Assembly (NCBI GenBank): GCA_025677815.1
Contig: JAIXMP010000052.1
Location: 124,001-188,000, forward strand
DNA: 64,000 nucleotides
Direction: 5' to 3'
From: Phascolomyces articulosus
Lineage: Eukaryota; Mucoromycota; Mucoromycetes; Mucorales; Lichtheimiaceae
Made by a program: the position numbers and the translations under genes
Part shown: positions 10,357-22,499 of the stretch, in pieces
Position numbering within the stretch: the first letter of the stretch is position 1
Layout of the letters: each line of letters begins with the position of its first letter
Notes under the pieces: model-generated
What the model was told of the DNA's origin: nothing
Seen by the model: only the letters and a program-made list of their open reading frames with translations
The model's database searches: none

Positions 10357-13036
10357 ATGTTAATCTGGATCAATTTGATCACTTCTTGGGCTATTGGACA
10401 AAAGCAACAAGAACATTACCTACAGCATGAACTTATTGATCAACATAATAACTGTGAAAAGAAAACAATAATGATCAGCGCAAAACCATCCCCCATTACA
10501 AAAACAACTGCAGTTCATGTCGTTGGTGAACGAGAAACTGATCACGAAGAGTCTGACAGCAGTCATAATAATAACAACAATAATAATAAGTTTATTGACG
10601 AAAAACCTACGGCCAAGATCGCGCTATCTGTGGAGTTAGCAAAACAACAACAGCAATACCGCAATAGCCAACAGCTGCATCAACACCGTTGGCCCGGTGT
10701 AAGGGCCGAATCCATTTTATCCAAATCAAGCGTTGAGTCACTGCATCGACTTATGCAAACACAACAACACCAAGGGGATGAAACGTCAATATATCAGCAA
10801 CAACAATGGAATTACTCAGCTAAAGCTTTACCTGATACATTCTCTACTCGAGTATCAGCAAATGGAAGTGTTGCCTTGTCGGATTCTGGAAGTAAATCTG
10901 ATTCTGATAGCGTGGGAGGAACAATAACAACAACTGGTATTGGAGGAGTAGGAATTAGTGAAGAGCAACAGGAACATCGACCTCAATCTCCTGCAATGTC
11001 CAGACTTATTAAACAACATCGTCAAGCAACCATTATAAGTGAAACCGCATCATTATTTAGTAGTAGTTCCGAAGCTATGATGACCAAGTCAGGAGCTATG
11101 ATTGATCAGCACCGGATATTAGATGCCGCCGCTGCTGCACGGGGCAAAGAACCATGTGATCAACAACCAAGTATTGCAAATGACGAAGGTATGCCTGTAG
11201 TTCAAACTACTGCAACTGATGTATCTAGTACGACGGCGCCTGCTGCCACTATTTCAAGCGCCACTATAGCTACGATTGCGTCAACAACATCCACCTCAGC
11301 ATCCACTTCTTCACCACCTCGACGAAATCCAGTACTACCTATTTATGAACCGCGTTTTTCACCTCTTTTATCATTACAAAATCAACAACAGCAACAGCGT
11401 CCTGAATCATCTTACGTAATAGGTTCTATACTTGAATCTACATTTAGCTCGTTTAGTAGTATTTTCAGTAACCCTACAGAGCCAGAAGAACCAACAGCAG
11501 AGTCATCATGGGCAAAAACACTTCAAGCTAAAATTTCAAAAATCGTGTCGTCTGATTCGAAAGTAGATACAACTCAACATGTAAACAAAAAAATTGCAGT
11601 TGTAGGCATTCATGGATGGTTCCCAACAAAGGTAAAATACAAATACGAAAAAAATAAGTTGCTCTTATTTTAAACTTATTAATAATTTATAATTTAATAA
11701 TAATAATTAATATGTTTAAAAATGAAATTTTGGGGGTCATGGTTTTGATAAACAAAAAAGCTCGTTAGAAGTATGATTGGAGAACCGACAGGAACATCTC
11801 AAAAGTTTTGTAAACAAATGGTTGCTGCATTGGAACAATATCTAGAGACGGAACATCAACTGACATTATCCGATGATTCCATTACGGTTATTCCATTAGA
11901 AGGAGAAGGAAAGGTCGAGGAACGAATACAAAAGCTTTATCTTCAATTGATATCAAACTTGGAATGGTTAGAAGCAATATCATCGGCCGATATTATTTTA
12001 TGGGGAACTCATTCTCAAGGGACTCCAGTATCCGTCATGTTGTTGCACCAACTTCTTCAACGCGGACACATTCATCTGCATCGACAAGCAGTTTGTACGC
12101 TTGCCATGGCCGGGATTTCGCATGGTCCTTTTCCATCGCTTCAAGGAAGTTTAATAGTCAAGGTAATTATATACACTATTTTTGACAGAATCATTTGTAT
12201 CCTACTTATATCAAAAGAAAAAGAGGAATACAGTTATTAATATATGGTATTGTTATTATCATTATTAGTATTTCGAAGCAGATGCTGCAAGAGAACTTTT
12301 TGATTTTATGGATTCCAACAGTGACATCTCACAGAAGTTCAGAGATTCACTGCAGAGTATACTGAACAAGGGAATCAAATTGGTTCTTGTCGGTTCTTTA
12401 CAAGACCAAGTCGTACCTCTTTATTCAGCAATACTTACTAGTGTCTCACATTCGAATATTTTACGCGCTGTATATATTGACAAACATGTTTATTCTGAAG
12501 ATGACTTTCTTATCAACTTGGTTATATTTGCACTTAGATTACGAAATGCGGGTATACCAGATCATGGATTACTTGTCCATGTCAGCGAAGTATTAGCTGG
12601 TAGTATATATGCATTTGAAGGTGGACATTCAACCATTTATGAAGAAGTTGATGTATACATGTTAGCTGTACGATATCTTTTTGATACCCCAGGTGTTTCA
12701 CCCTTAGCACAACAGCAACAGAAACGACAACCACCCTCCTCTTTACCTCGATCTCCAGCAAATATTAAAAACCTATCCCTTTTACAGCAACAACAGCAGC
12801 TGGAAGAAGTACGGATGGAACCTTTTAAAGCAAAGTTACGACTTAATCCTTATTATCTTCCTTGGGTATTGCGTGGGATTTTTGAAGATGCAATAATCAG
12901 TAAGGAAGAATGGACGTCGAAAGAATTAGGACGACTTCATGAACTCTTTTTAAGATGGGCACCCACAAGTGCACGATTACGAGAATTCAAGTTTCGTTTG
13001 GAACCATTGAAGGATCATATTTTTGGGTCATCATAG
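10357..13036 (+). CDS. YML020W-like alpha/beta-hydrolase-fold protein
   Basis: Three exons: 10357-11631, 11761-12161/12162 and 12269-13036, with phase-0 introns opening GTAAAA and GTAATT. The first 400 residues are low complexity (Gln, Ser, Thr, Asn runs). The conserved C-terminal half begins IAVVGIHGWFPTK and runs across intron 1 into LVRSMIGEPTGTSQKFC, the signature of the fungal family containing yeast YML020W. A nucleophile-elbow-like THSQGTPVSV lies in exon 2, a possible acid in GSLQDQVVPLYS and a His in EGGHSTIYEE in exon 3. The catalytic assignment is inference; the yeast relative has no established reaction. The start could instead be the in-frame ATG at 10471, which opens MISAKPSP; the residues before it look less conserved. 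Total length is about 810 residues. Confidence 0.82.
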
Positions 13037-13490
13037 ACTTTTTTTTTGTAAATTTGATACTATACCATAGATTATAAACAACCCCACAACCCTACACCAT
13101 GACATTTTATTATAGCAGCCGCTTATACATATATTCAATTCTGGCTACTTTGCATAAATTCCCTTCATCATCTCTCCTACCATTTTTGCTCTACTATTAA
13201 ATAATAACGATAATTATAATTATAATAAAATAAATAATGTAAAGAATCATATATTCTTAGTATTTATCTCTATTACCTGCTCAAATCTATACCCAATTGA
13301 ATTATATGTCTGTTTTTAAATGTGCACTTGCTTTTTATCTTCTTGGCTTACAAATAGTATAAAACGATTTATGCACGTGGATTTTTCGAATTATCAATCT
13401 ATGAACAAACTAGATGTATGTAAGCACAACAGTTAACTACAACACTTTTTCTTAGATCCAGTCATCAGAAGATGGTTTCGAATGATTGAT

Positions 13491-13990
13491 TCACCCAACA
13501 CCGTCATCCCGGGCAACACGTTTAACAGCTTCAATTACTCTTGGTGTCAATTCATCTTTTCCACTCAAGGTACGAGTTGGTAGTAAGGTTTTGAAGGAAA
13601 GGGAAAATAAGGAATTTTACACTACTAGCAGCCAATTTATTTTAAGTAAAAAAAGGGTACAGATAACTACATCAGTTAATATACTTACTGAAATCAATTT
13701 TTCTTGCTATACGTTCTACAGCCTTCTGGAAAACCTGTGGAGCCAAGTAAAGCATCTAACAGAGAATCTATGGGTAAGGTTCCTATATAGGTAGGGTTCG
13801 AGCCAATAAACACAATACGTACCTGTCTTTCGCGCTACCTTGTCGGTGAGTCAAATGATGGTAATGACAGCTCCACAGCTTGATTCAATTTGTTCCGTAT
13901 ACGTTTTCTGCATTGTTTTGCAATCTGAAGTACGATTGTCTATGTAAAATTCTTTAGCTCAAGATCATAATCTATCAGACAAAGATCATA
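13491..13990 (-). pseudogene. Fragmented minus-strand gene, unidentified
   Basis: Short coding-like pieces follow each other on the minus strand: LLGVFQIMNHVQ (near 14010), TIVLQIAKQCRKRIRNKLNQ with AVELSLPSFDSP (13835-13935), YLAPQVFQKAVERIARKIDF (13690-13755), and finally LLPTRTLSGKDELTPRVIEA followed by VKRVARDDGVG and a TGA at 13491-13493. Donor-like GTACGT and GTAAGT sites lie between pieces, but no single splice solution keeps frame: an in-frame TAA precedes the last piece and a TAG follows the second. I therefore read it as a broken gene. The family is not recognised. Confidence 0.35.
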
Positions 13991-14168
13991 TATACCTGGA
14001 CATGATTCATTATTTGAAAGACACCAAGTAGCACGTCGCGATTATTGCGATTTTGTGGGATGAAAAATGAACCAATTCAACCATACGATACATTCCATGA
14101 TAATATCGAAGATCCACTAGGTAAGCTCGGCATTCGTTGCCTTCGCAGACAAGACCGCACTTCCAAAT

Positions 14169-14400
14169 TCATAAGTTTGTTTGCACCTGCCTTTGAGGCT
14201 TCGTCAGTGCAATTTTAATCAGATCGTCACTCTTGTTTTTCCTTGGTGGTTTACATTCCATTACAAATATTAATTGACTTTTTGACCCGTCACATATGTA
14301 TACACTAAAGTCCCCTTTTTTCCATTCTGCATCTGAATCAGAGTGTTGCCGCCGGCTTCTCGAACCTGTGATCACCCCATTTGCCCTACAGTTACCATTA
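14169..14400 (-). pseudogene. Fragment of a repetitive unknown protein
   Basis: The minus-strand frame reads SRRQHSDSDAEWKKGDFSVY, then a stretch containing LIFVMECKPPRKNKSDDLIK before a short tail and a stop. The KPP-x4-KSDDLIK word and the preceding beta-strand-like FSVYICDG look to me like a family often repeated in mucoralean genomes, but that is from memory and untested. No full-length gene surrounds it, and it partly overlaps the transposase fragment on the other strand. Confidence 0.35.
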
Positions 14401-14561
14401 TTAGATCAATTTCATATGCATATCACAAAATACGAGCAATGCATTTCACCGAGTTTCTTAGCAATGGTATGAATGTTCTTAATGGGAAGAATATGAAAGG
14501 GCGATATTTAGTAATGGATAATAATGCGCAAATCAATCTATTTCCAAACTTGTGGAATTAA
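14343..14561 (+). mobile_element. Tc1/mariner-like DDE transposase fragment
   Basis: The plus-strand frame contains FTEFLSNGMNVLNGKNMKGR followed by YLVMDNNAQI. This matches the layout around the second catalytic Asp of Tc1/mariner-type transposases (helix ending in MKG, then Y-x-V-x-D-N-A-x-I-H). Here the Asp is kept, but the usual A-x-I-H reads NAQI followed by Asn, and the downstream part with the third acid is absent. No terminal inverted repeats were found. It is a dead fragment. Confidence 0.5.
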
Positions 14562-14719
14562 GCAAAGACGCAAATAAAGACGCAAAAATAGTAAAGCAAA
14601 ATTCACTGAAGCAAATACGTAATTTGGAAAATTCCTGTAATTACAATAATACAAGAAAGAAAAACAGAGGAAATTTGATATTGAATCCAGCTTTTTTTAA
14701 AGCTCATAAAATAAAAGAT

Positions 14720-15842
14720 TTATTGATTTTCTTTTGCAGCAAGTGATTTGAAATGACTTTGTAAATTGGGTCTATTCTTGATGGCCTCAACCAGCTTGAT
14801 AAGGTTGGGATACTAAATACGAAAAACGTAGTTTATATATATAATATTAATTGTTAATAACAACAAAAAAGATATGTTATGTTTTGTATATTATTAATAT
14901 ATAGTGCTATAACTGGTACATACCTTTTTCAACAATTCAGAGCACTTATTTCTGGCATCCGAGTCGATGATATGATATGTAAGGAAGTCAACATATGTGA
15001 TCTATATTATAGTATACGGTTTGTTAATATAATATACTAAGGTCCTCTAGTTTATGTATGAGACAGAATATAAACAATGCAGCTACTTCATACCTCGTTT
15101 CCAAGAATATAAGGACCATCATGCAATCCATAGACATAATCAAATCTGGAATAGTGTTTATCCGCTACCTTTGTTTTATACTCTTCTCTCTTTGTAGGGT
15201 CATCCTGTTTATGTAAATGTTGAATCTTATTAATGCAAAATCTATATTATCATGACTATGTATCCAAGTTACACTGTAAAAAAAGATCAAGACCATACCT
15301 GGTTGAAAAGTGTTTCGCCAGCAGTAAGGTGCCAATCAATAGAGAAATCAGATGCGGAATCCAAGAAGTATTCTTCTTTCTCATCATTTGCTCCATATTT
15401 ACCTATTGTTTTAAATTAATAAAAAAAAAGTGTATGAATAACAGCATGCACTACTTTTTTCCAATAATATGCACTGTATTTTACATATTTACCCAGTTTA
15501 CGAGTGAGAAGACGTAATAAAGGAATACTTGCTCCATTATACTCTCCATCACCAAAATCAATTGCAGGCACAGCACCAAAATGATTTCCTGCAGCAATTA
15601 ATTTGGGCTTGATTTCTGACATTTCAGAGAGTGTAAGTTGCGTATATTCGTGTGGGACCTTGGCATCTTCAAGGAGTAGTTTAATAGGTTCGCCAAAGCC
15701 GAACACTGAATTAAATTATATATTTAGTTCATGAGATATATATACGTAAAAAAGAACGAAGTTTTATAATTATAAAAAAATAAATATTATACATACCACC
15801 AATGTCGAGATAGTAAAGTTTGATAGGTGTTCCAAAAGTCAT
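14720..15842 (-). CDS. Glutathione S-transferase (sigma/Mu-like cytosolic type)
   Basis: Conjugates glutathione to electrophiles in the cytosol. Exon 1 (15842-15797) starts MTFGTPIKLYYLDIG. Exon 2 starts at 15705 with VFGFGEPIKLLLEDAKVPHE, giving the N-terminal thioredoxin-like domain with GNHFGAVPAIDF (the cis-Pro segment) and an Asn-Gly-Ala-Ser-Ile pair consistent with the gamma-glutamyl-binding Ser. Exon 3 (from about 15403) begins KYGANDEKEEYFLD and starts the helical C-terminal domain. The remaining exons give HYSRFDYVYGLHDGPYILGN, YVDFLTYHIIDSD and a final exon ending FKSLAAKENQ with TAA at 14720-14722. The exon 2/3 join is phase 1 (AAACTGG then GTAAATATGG). About 220 residues, normal for the family; four or more introns in a 1.1-kb gene. 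Confidence 0.85.
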
Positions 15843-18777
15843 AATAGAGCACTGATGTATAAATATATATGATGGATGGTTTACCTGCCTGGCAAAATAT
15901 TGGTACCCTTTATATATGTTATTTTTTGTTATATATTGACAAGCCTTTTTTTTAATGAATTGAATGATTTGTAAGCATACCTGATCTTCACAATTATGGT
16001 AGCAAAAATGTGTAGTGAGAATGGCGTAAACACAGCCTGAAATCTGGTCGATCAGACTTCTTCGATTTCCGCAGAACATAATTTTGTACTACTTCATACC
16101 TAACTACTACATTTGATTTACAACAAATATTATAAATCATTTGATCTTGAAAAGAGGTGTTATTGCACCACCATATGGATAGCCATTTTATTGGTTGTCA
16201 AGCAAAAATATTGAATATACCCACAGTAGCATAAATATATGATATATTCTAACGTTAATGTAACCCAGGTAAACGTTGTCGAAAAGACAAAATAAGTAAT
16301 TCGTTTAAAGGTAGGCTGACGTAAAAGCCAGTTGCTTAGTAATACTATACATGACATCGAGTCTCTCCTTTGTGACGTTTGATGTATATGACCTATTTCT
16401 CTCCCCTCCTCCTTCTATATTTTTCTTATTACCGCTACGTATTTTGGAAATAATTACTTTTCTTTATTATTTGCCAACTTTTGCTACACATTGCCCATTG
16501 GATTCTTCGGTAGTAGTTCTATGACAAAGGTAGTTGGCTGATGGGTTTATGGAAATTATAAAGATGATACAGAAAGATTTTAATTAAATAATCAATCATC
16601 CATGCTTTGAATTGAAAAGCACTATTGTTACTTCCTTTGCTGCGCCAGTAATATGTTGCATAGTTAGTTGATTAATGGGTAATTAAACATCATATACTAT
16701 AATAGCTTTTCGTAGTAATTATGATAGTAAGTAGTACATTCTATTATTGTAAAGGAAAGGTGCAATATTATAAAACTCATCAGTTAATTCTTCTAATAAA
16801 TTTTAGCAATATAGTGTCACCAAAGTAAATCATATGATGTGTACTTTATTAATATATCCCAGGTTTACGAGTACGCAGTATTCTTATTTTCATACACATT
16901 TTTACAATTAGAATAGAAAAAGCGGTATTCAAAAATATTACACCCATCAAAAGTAGTAGAATCTCTGTAGTGGTTTTATACAGTAAAACTACTGTTTATT
17001 CTGCAACTGCTTACTAACTAAACCCTTCTGTAAGAAGAGTCAATAACGAAGATGAAAACAAGTTCTCTAAATGCCTTGGAACAGACATCTGTATCCTCTG
17101 ACATTTTACTGAGCCTTATGTACTTGGTCACCTTTCAACACATATATATAGCATATAATTTCTATGTAAATAATTGAAAGATAGAACTGGTACTCAAGAT
17201 CCGTAAAAAAAATTTATATAGCTATCCGTTATAACCAAATTAAACACCATACATCAAATAGGGACAAAGGATGAAAAACCAACTCCAGACATAACTTCTC
17301 TCAAAGTAATACTTCGCTATTTAGTCATGGTTCAGTTTTTCGTATATAACTAATACCATGGCAAAAATTATCGTTAATAATGAATGGATTTCTGTGAATC
17401 TGCATGATTACTAATGGCACGAGTTACTATGAAAAGTGTCAGTTCATAGAGATCCATAGATCTATATAGAAGCATATAAATTCATTCATTTTCATAATTT
17501 ATACAGATTCATACCCTTTTTTTAAAAAAAATTTCGTATTTTGCCCTATGGATGTAGTATATAGGTATAGTATATCTATACATGGATGAAACCACTTTTA
17601 TTCTATTATGATATGCACTTTGGGTAATAATATTTTCTTTTTAAGGGTCATTGCCTATACATAAATAACGAGAAAAGTAGTAAAGAGACTGCGGGAATTC
17701 TTCATAAACCAGCATCATGGTTACACAAAGTGTAAGTAAGGACTTTTCATGGATAATCATGCAGTTTCATATACCTATGGATATTCACTGATATTCATTC
17801 ATACTCATAGATTTATTTTATGGATATTCATCCAGTTTCATTCAGCTTAATATATATTATTCATTTTCATATACTATCATGCAGATCTATCCATTTTTAT
17901 AATAGATATTCATAGCAATATCTGTATGATTGCATCACTACACTTTTTCATAGATACTCTTAGATATCCATAGCCTTTTATAATCCACAAATTCATAACT
18001 AAGCACAATCAAGTAAATTCATATATTTTTTTTTGCCGTGGTGTAGTATGACTTTCCTTACGCTTATAAACTACTACCGTGTTCTCATTACATTCTACTT
18101 CTCATCCGTTACCCAATCCATGTTAAATACGGTTTGTTTCAGGCCAATCACATTTTATTTATTAAACATAATAGGTTATAGTAATCAAATTAACTACTAT
18201 AAATAAATCATTTTGTTGCATAGTATTTTATAAATAGTATCCACGAAATAACATAAAATAAGGACTTAAACGAAAAAAGATTGTTGATTTTTACTTTTTT
18301 ACCATTTATTGAAAGAAAGCTTAACATAAATTAAATGTTTTACATAAACTCTTTTTTTTTGGGGGGGAGGGTGACGAGAGAGAGAATTCATTCCAAGTCA
18401 TTACAGTAATGGCGGTGAGATAAACAACACATTGTTTCTACGTAAAATCAATGTTAATTATGTTTTTTTAGAGCCATGCTTTTATCTAATTTATATTGCT
18501 CTACATCGGAGCCAAGAAAACCTTTTGTGTACTGATAGTGTTATTTCTATGTTTAGAAGATATTAATATCAGTAAATATCGATATGCAGATGTGAACTTT
18601 ACTTTGTGAAGCAATGGTAATGGATGGGAGCATGAATAAAGTTATATTACCCACAAACAGAACATTATAAATAGGAGGAATAAAATGTCTTACTTTTTTA
18701 CTAACCTCTTTTTTTTATTGTTCCCATCGACCACAACTATCAATAATTTGTCTTAACAATATTTTAATAACAAAACA
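15843..18777. other. 2.9-kb intergenic region
   Basis: No gene is recognised on either strand; the reading frames present are short and low complexity. The part from about 17440 to 17990 is a degenerate array annotated separately. A poly-T/poly-G tract lies near 18350-18370. The last 100 bp are the promoter side of the downstream hydrolase. Confidence 0.45.
17447..17990. repeat. Degenerate TTCAT-rich short-repeat array
   Basis: About 540 bp in which variants of ATAGATATTCAT, ATGGATATTCAT, CATAGATCC and TTTTCATA recur dozens of times at irregular spacing. The core ATGGATATTCAT is close to its own inverse (ATGAATATCCAT). Spacing is not regular enough for a satellite or CRISPR array, and no unit exceeds about 14 bp. 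It is not coding in any frame. Confidence 0.55.
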
Positions 18778-20235
18778 ATGACGGACACTGATAAAAAACC
18801 AACAAAGCATCGTCCAATGTATCCCATATATTCTGAATTATATGAACAGATGCGTAATGTCCCACGACCCACCAATGGCTCAATTACACCAAAAGAGTAT
18901 CGAGAAAACATGGATAAAATTATAAGTGCTGCTCTTCCATTACCTGAAGTCATTGAAGAAGAAAAAATGATCAAGTATAATGGAATTGCTGTGAAGATTT
19001 ACCTCTATCGTCCATTAGGAACTGAAAATGATATTCTTCCAGCAGTCATTTACTAGTAAGTAAAGAAGCAAACAAATTATTATATAGAGTACACATTGTC
19101 TATTATATCTACTACAAGCACGTTATAGAATGACTATTGATATGTTTCTATTTTACTCCCATGCACACACTTTCGTTATTAGTCTTGGAGGTGGTTTTGT
19201 ATGGGGATCAAAATATACTCACGGTAATCCTGTTCATGATGTAAGTGGTACAAGATAGCTTCGTTTATTACGTCAATCATTTACCAGCTCTAAAAATCAA
19301 GCACTTTTTATACAAATAAGATTTGTATCAAAAGCCATGTTGCTGTGGTTTTTGTGGAATATTTAATGGCTCCCGAGTTTAAATATCCAACAGCACATGA
19401 AGAATCTTATGCCGCTTATTGTTGGCTTCTTGAAAATGGAAAAGAAGTGAATATCAATCCTTCAAAACTCGTCGTATGTGGAGGTAAATAATAATAATCA
19501 TAAATATATGAAGAAAATATTATTGTACAACTCTGAAACTCGCCATTTTTTACCATAAAACATCAAAAGACAGTGCTGGTGGAAATTTGGCTGCCACTAT
19601 TACTCGTAAGTTCATACATAAAGTTGTTGTGTAATATATAAAGAACACTATTTTAAAATAGGACTATATTCACCATTCCCTCTTACTATTGTTTATAGTT
19701 ATGGCAAAAGAACGTGGTACGCTTGATGGGATCAAATCCCAAATACTTGTGTATCCCTGGGTCGCGAACAATACAAAAGAATTTGATTCTTTTCAAGAAT
19801 TTGGCCAAGGAGACTATCCTTTGAATATAGAAGATGTCGAATATTATGATAAAACTTATTTTGCTCCTAAAGATAAGACCAGACTTGCATTTCCGTTGAT
19901 GGCAACGGAAGATGAATTACGTGGTTTGCCTCCTACTATTGTATTTACAGCAGAAACCGATGTTCTTCGTGATGAAGGAGAGGAATATGCACGTAAACTT
20001 ATAAAAGCTGATGTTTCGGTAGCTTCTGTACGAGTTATTGCTGCACGTAAGTTCAATCAAATAATTATATTCCAAAAAAAAGTGGGACTGTCCATAAAAA
20101 CAAAGTGTGTTGATAATAATTGTTTTTTATGTTATGGTAGCCCATGGATTTTTTAGCACTCCTGTTGAAACACCTTGTTATAAGCTGACTTTGAATATAA
20201 TTCATGGTCAACTTGAAATTTTTGGCAGACAGTAA
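18778..20235 (+). CDS. HSL-family alpha/beta hydrolase (esterase/lipase-like) with LGGG motif
   Basis: Six exons: 18778-19055, 19183-19240, 19321-19483, 19570-19605, 19699-20046 and 20141-20235. Exon 1 ends AVIY; the join gives YLGGGFVWGS where hormone-sensitive-lipase-type enzymes normally have HGGG, the oxyanion-hole motif. Exon 3 gives VVFVEYLMAPEFKYPTAHEE; exons 3 and 4 join to GDSAGGN, holding the nucleophile Ser. Exon 5 holds the probable acid in ETDVLRDEGEEYA, and exon 6 the catalytic-type His in HGFFSTPVETP. Thus the Ser-Asp-His triad is intact while the first residue of the oxyanion motif is Leu (codon CTT, one base from CAT). About 325 residues, no signal peptide. Likely a cytosolic esterase; substrate unknown. 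Confidence in the family is high. Confidence 0.85.
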
Positions 20236-20394
20236 AAGATAAATTTAAAAACCAAATATATATATATATATATATAAGGAAGAAGGAGTAATATAATTGT
20301 ACCTATCTAGCATATTGTAATGTTGTAGTAGTAAAAGGGTATAATGATGAAGCATTATATATATAAAGAATTCTTTTTATTTATCCTGTTTTTC

Positions 20395-22467
20395 CTATAA
20401 TGTACTTAAAATATAATAGAACAAGAAAGCAGCAGCAGCTGCAGACCCTATACATATTAAGGTCATTTTTAATGCATTAGGTCGATTTTCTTTATCCATC
20501 ATTAATGTTTTGCTGCTGTTGGTCTCATCCTTTGATAGTATATCAGCATTACTATGAGTAGGCAAAATAGGTTCATGTTCATGACGACCAGAATTTTTGT
20601 AACCAACAGTAGTGACATCACCTAAGGTTGGCCATAGTGTCCGTATCAGTTCAGAAATCCAACGATTAAATGCCTTTGTGTGTTCCTTATTATCTTCGTC
20701 CTCTACTGCTGTTGTATTTTTGTTATATTGGCTAAATAAACTACCCGATGATGAAGAGCGACTGTTGCTGTTACTTGTATGGTGAAGAGAGGATGATTGT
20801 CGACGGAACATGCAGTCTCTACACTGGGCTGGATCAGAACGTGATGATGAAGGATGATCAAAACTACAGTAAGATCCGACAGAAGGTCGTTGATGCTGCT
20901 GGTTTTGTAAAAGTGGTTGACGCTCATCAGCGATAATTTCTGTGGAAGTAGTAGCTGCTGTTAGAGCTGCAGAGGACGATAAATCTTCTTCAGATACGGA
21001 CTTTCCTTTTGTACTGCTAGGAGTGGTTGCACGAGTACTTCCAGATAGGTGGTTATTACTGCTTATACAACTACTACTGCTATTGGTAGAAGTTGGAGAA
21101 TAGATTGCGGACGTGGTACTCCATGGTGTAGGTGGAAGTTTCAACAGATTGTTTTCATCAAAGGATGATGTACTACGTTCTAAGGTAATACTACGAAGCT
21201 GTTGTTTGAGTAATTGACCACGTTTCCCTTTCCGCGATATATCCAATTCCATTTTTGATAGCTATAAAAAAAAGACATTATAAATATAAAATGCTAGTTT
21301 CACCATATCACTTTTTTCCAAACATAAAAAGGCGAAGTCGTTGTTTTATGTCATGTGTGGCACATACCCATCGAGGAAGTTGTTGGGCTTTTTCTGGCAT
21401 GAGGACGCTGACACCATGAGCGTAAGTAGAAAAATCATTGACAGGCTCAAGCTATGTATATACAGATAGAAAAAAAATAATTAGAATATATTCAACTTGG
21501 ATTGAATTCAATGAGAAGAAAAAAAAGTGTTACCAAAGGTGAAGCAAGTAGATCCGATAACCAAGGATAATGCTGATGTGACAAAGCTGGGCAACTGATT
21601 TTGATGACAGCATAAGGGAAACGAACCATATCATCTGATGAAACGGAGGAGTATGGATAAGGTTCATTTGTACTGATACGTGATTTGGGAGGGGGTGGTC
21701 GATGATCAAAATAGTCATCTCCTTCGGAAGAAGAAGAATTATAACATCGATAATCATCTTCATTCCGATTGACATCAGTCTGACCATGTGTATGACGAAT
21801 AATGGCGATCTCTGTATCGATGGAAATGACTAATTGAGTCTCGTGATCAGAAAATACTGTGCGACGAAGCATTGTTTTAAGAACTAACAAGACAAAAGAC
21901 ATTTTTAGAAAGTGTACGGTGATCGTCCATTGCTATTGTTTTTTTTAAAAAAAAAAGTTAATTTTTATGTTTACCTGGCTGTATTTGTTTTAATCGAGCA
22001 TATTTTTCCAACTGAATGATTTGTTCTCGTAGCAATGAATCATTACATTCATTATTACATTGTTCCACTATGGAATGTCGATGATGAAGGCAATAAGGTT
22101 TGTTGAGTAAATGTTTCAATGACCAATTACCCGATAGCCAAGGATCCATATTTTTCGATTTGAGCCACAATCGATGCCGTGTGTATTCTTTGTTACCATG
22201 ACGATATTGTTGCTGTTGTAATTGTTGTTGATAATGGTGTTTATCAAAAGGATCAACTTTATTTTTTCCATCTGGAGTACGACATGGGCTTTTTTCTAAA
22301 TTTCTTCGACGAGAGGATAAATGGACATGACTAGGTCGATATACTTTTTCTTCCATGGCAATCACAGGTTTGGAGACGGTGGGGTCACGCTGATCTTCTT
22401 CATACCATCGCATTCGTAAACTCTTGAATTCTCGTTGCCGGTGATTGGTTTTATTGGTTTTTCCTGT

Positions 22468-22499
<32 letters not shown>

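Larger units (their letters stand above)
13037..14719. other. Relic-rich intergenic region
   Basis: Between the YML020W-like gene and the glutathione transferase. It holds at least three decayed coding fragments on both strands, annotated separately. The first 400 bp are plain AT-rich 3' flank. Confidence 0.5.

Noticed and set aside
13786..13806. GGGTTCGAGCC resembling a tRNA T arm
   Set aside because: Flanking bases do not pair as a T stem or acceptor, and the word lies in a decayed minus-strand gene.
17447..17990. CRISPR-like or satellite array
   Set aside because: Words are short and irregular with no constant repeat or spacer length, and the genome is eukaryotic.
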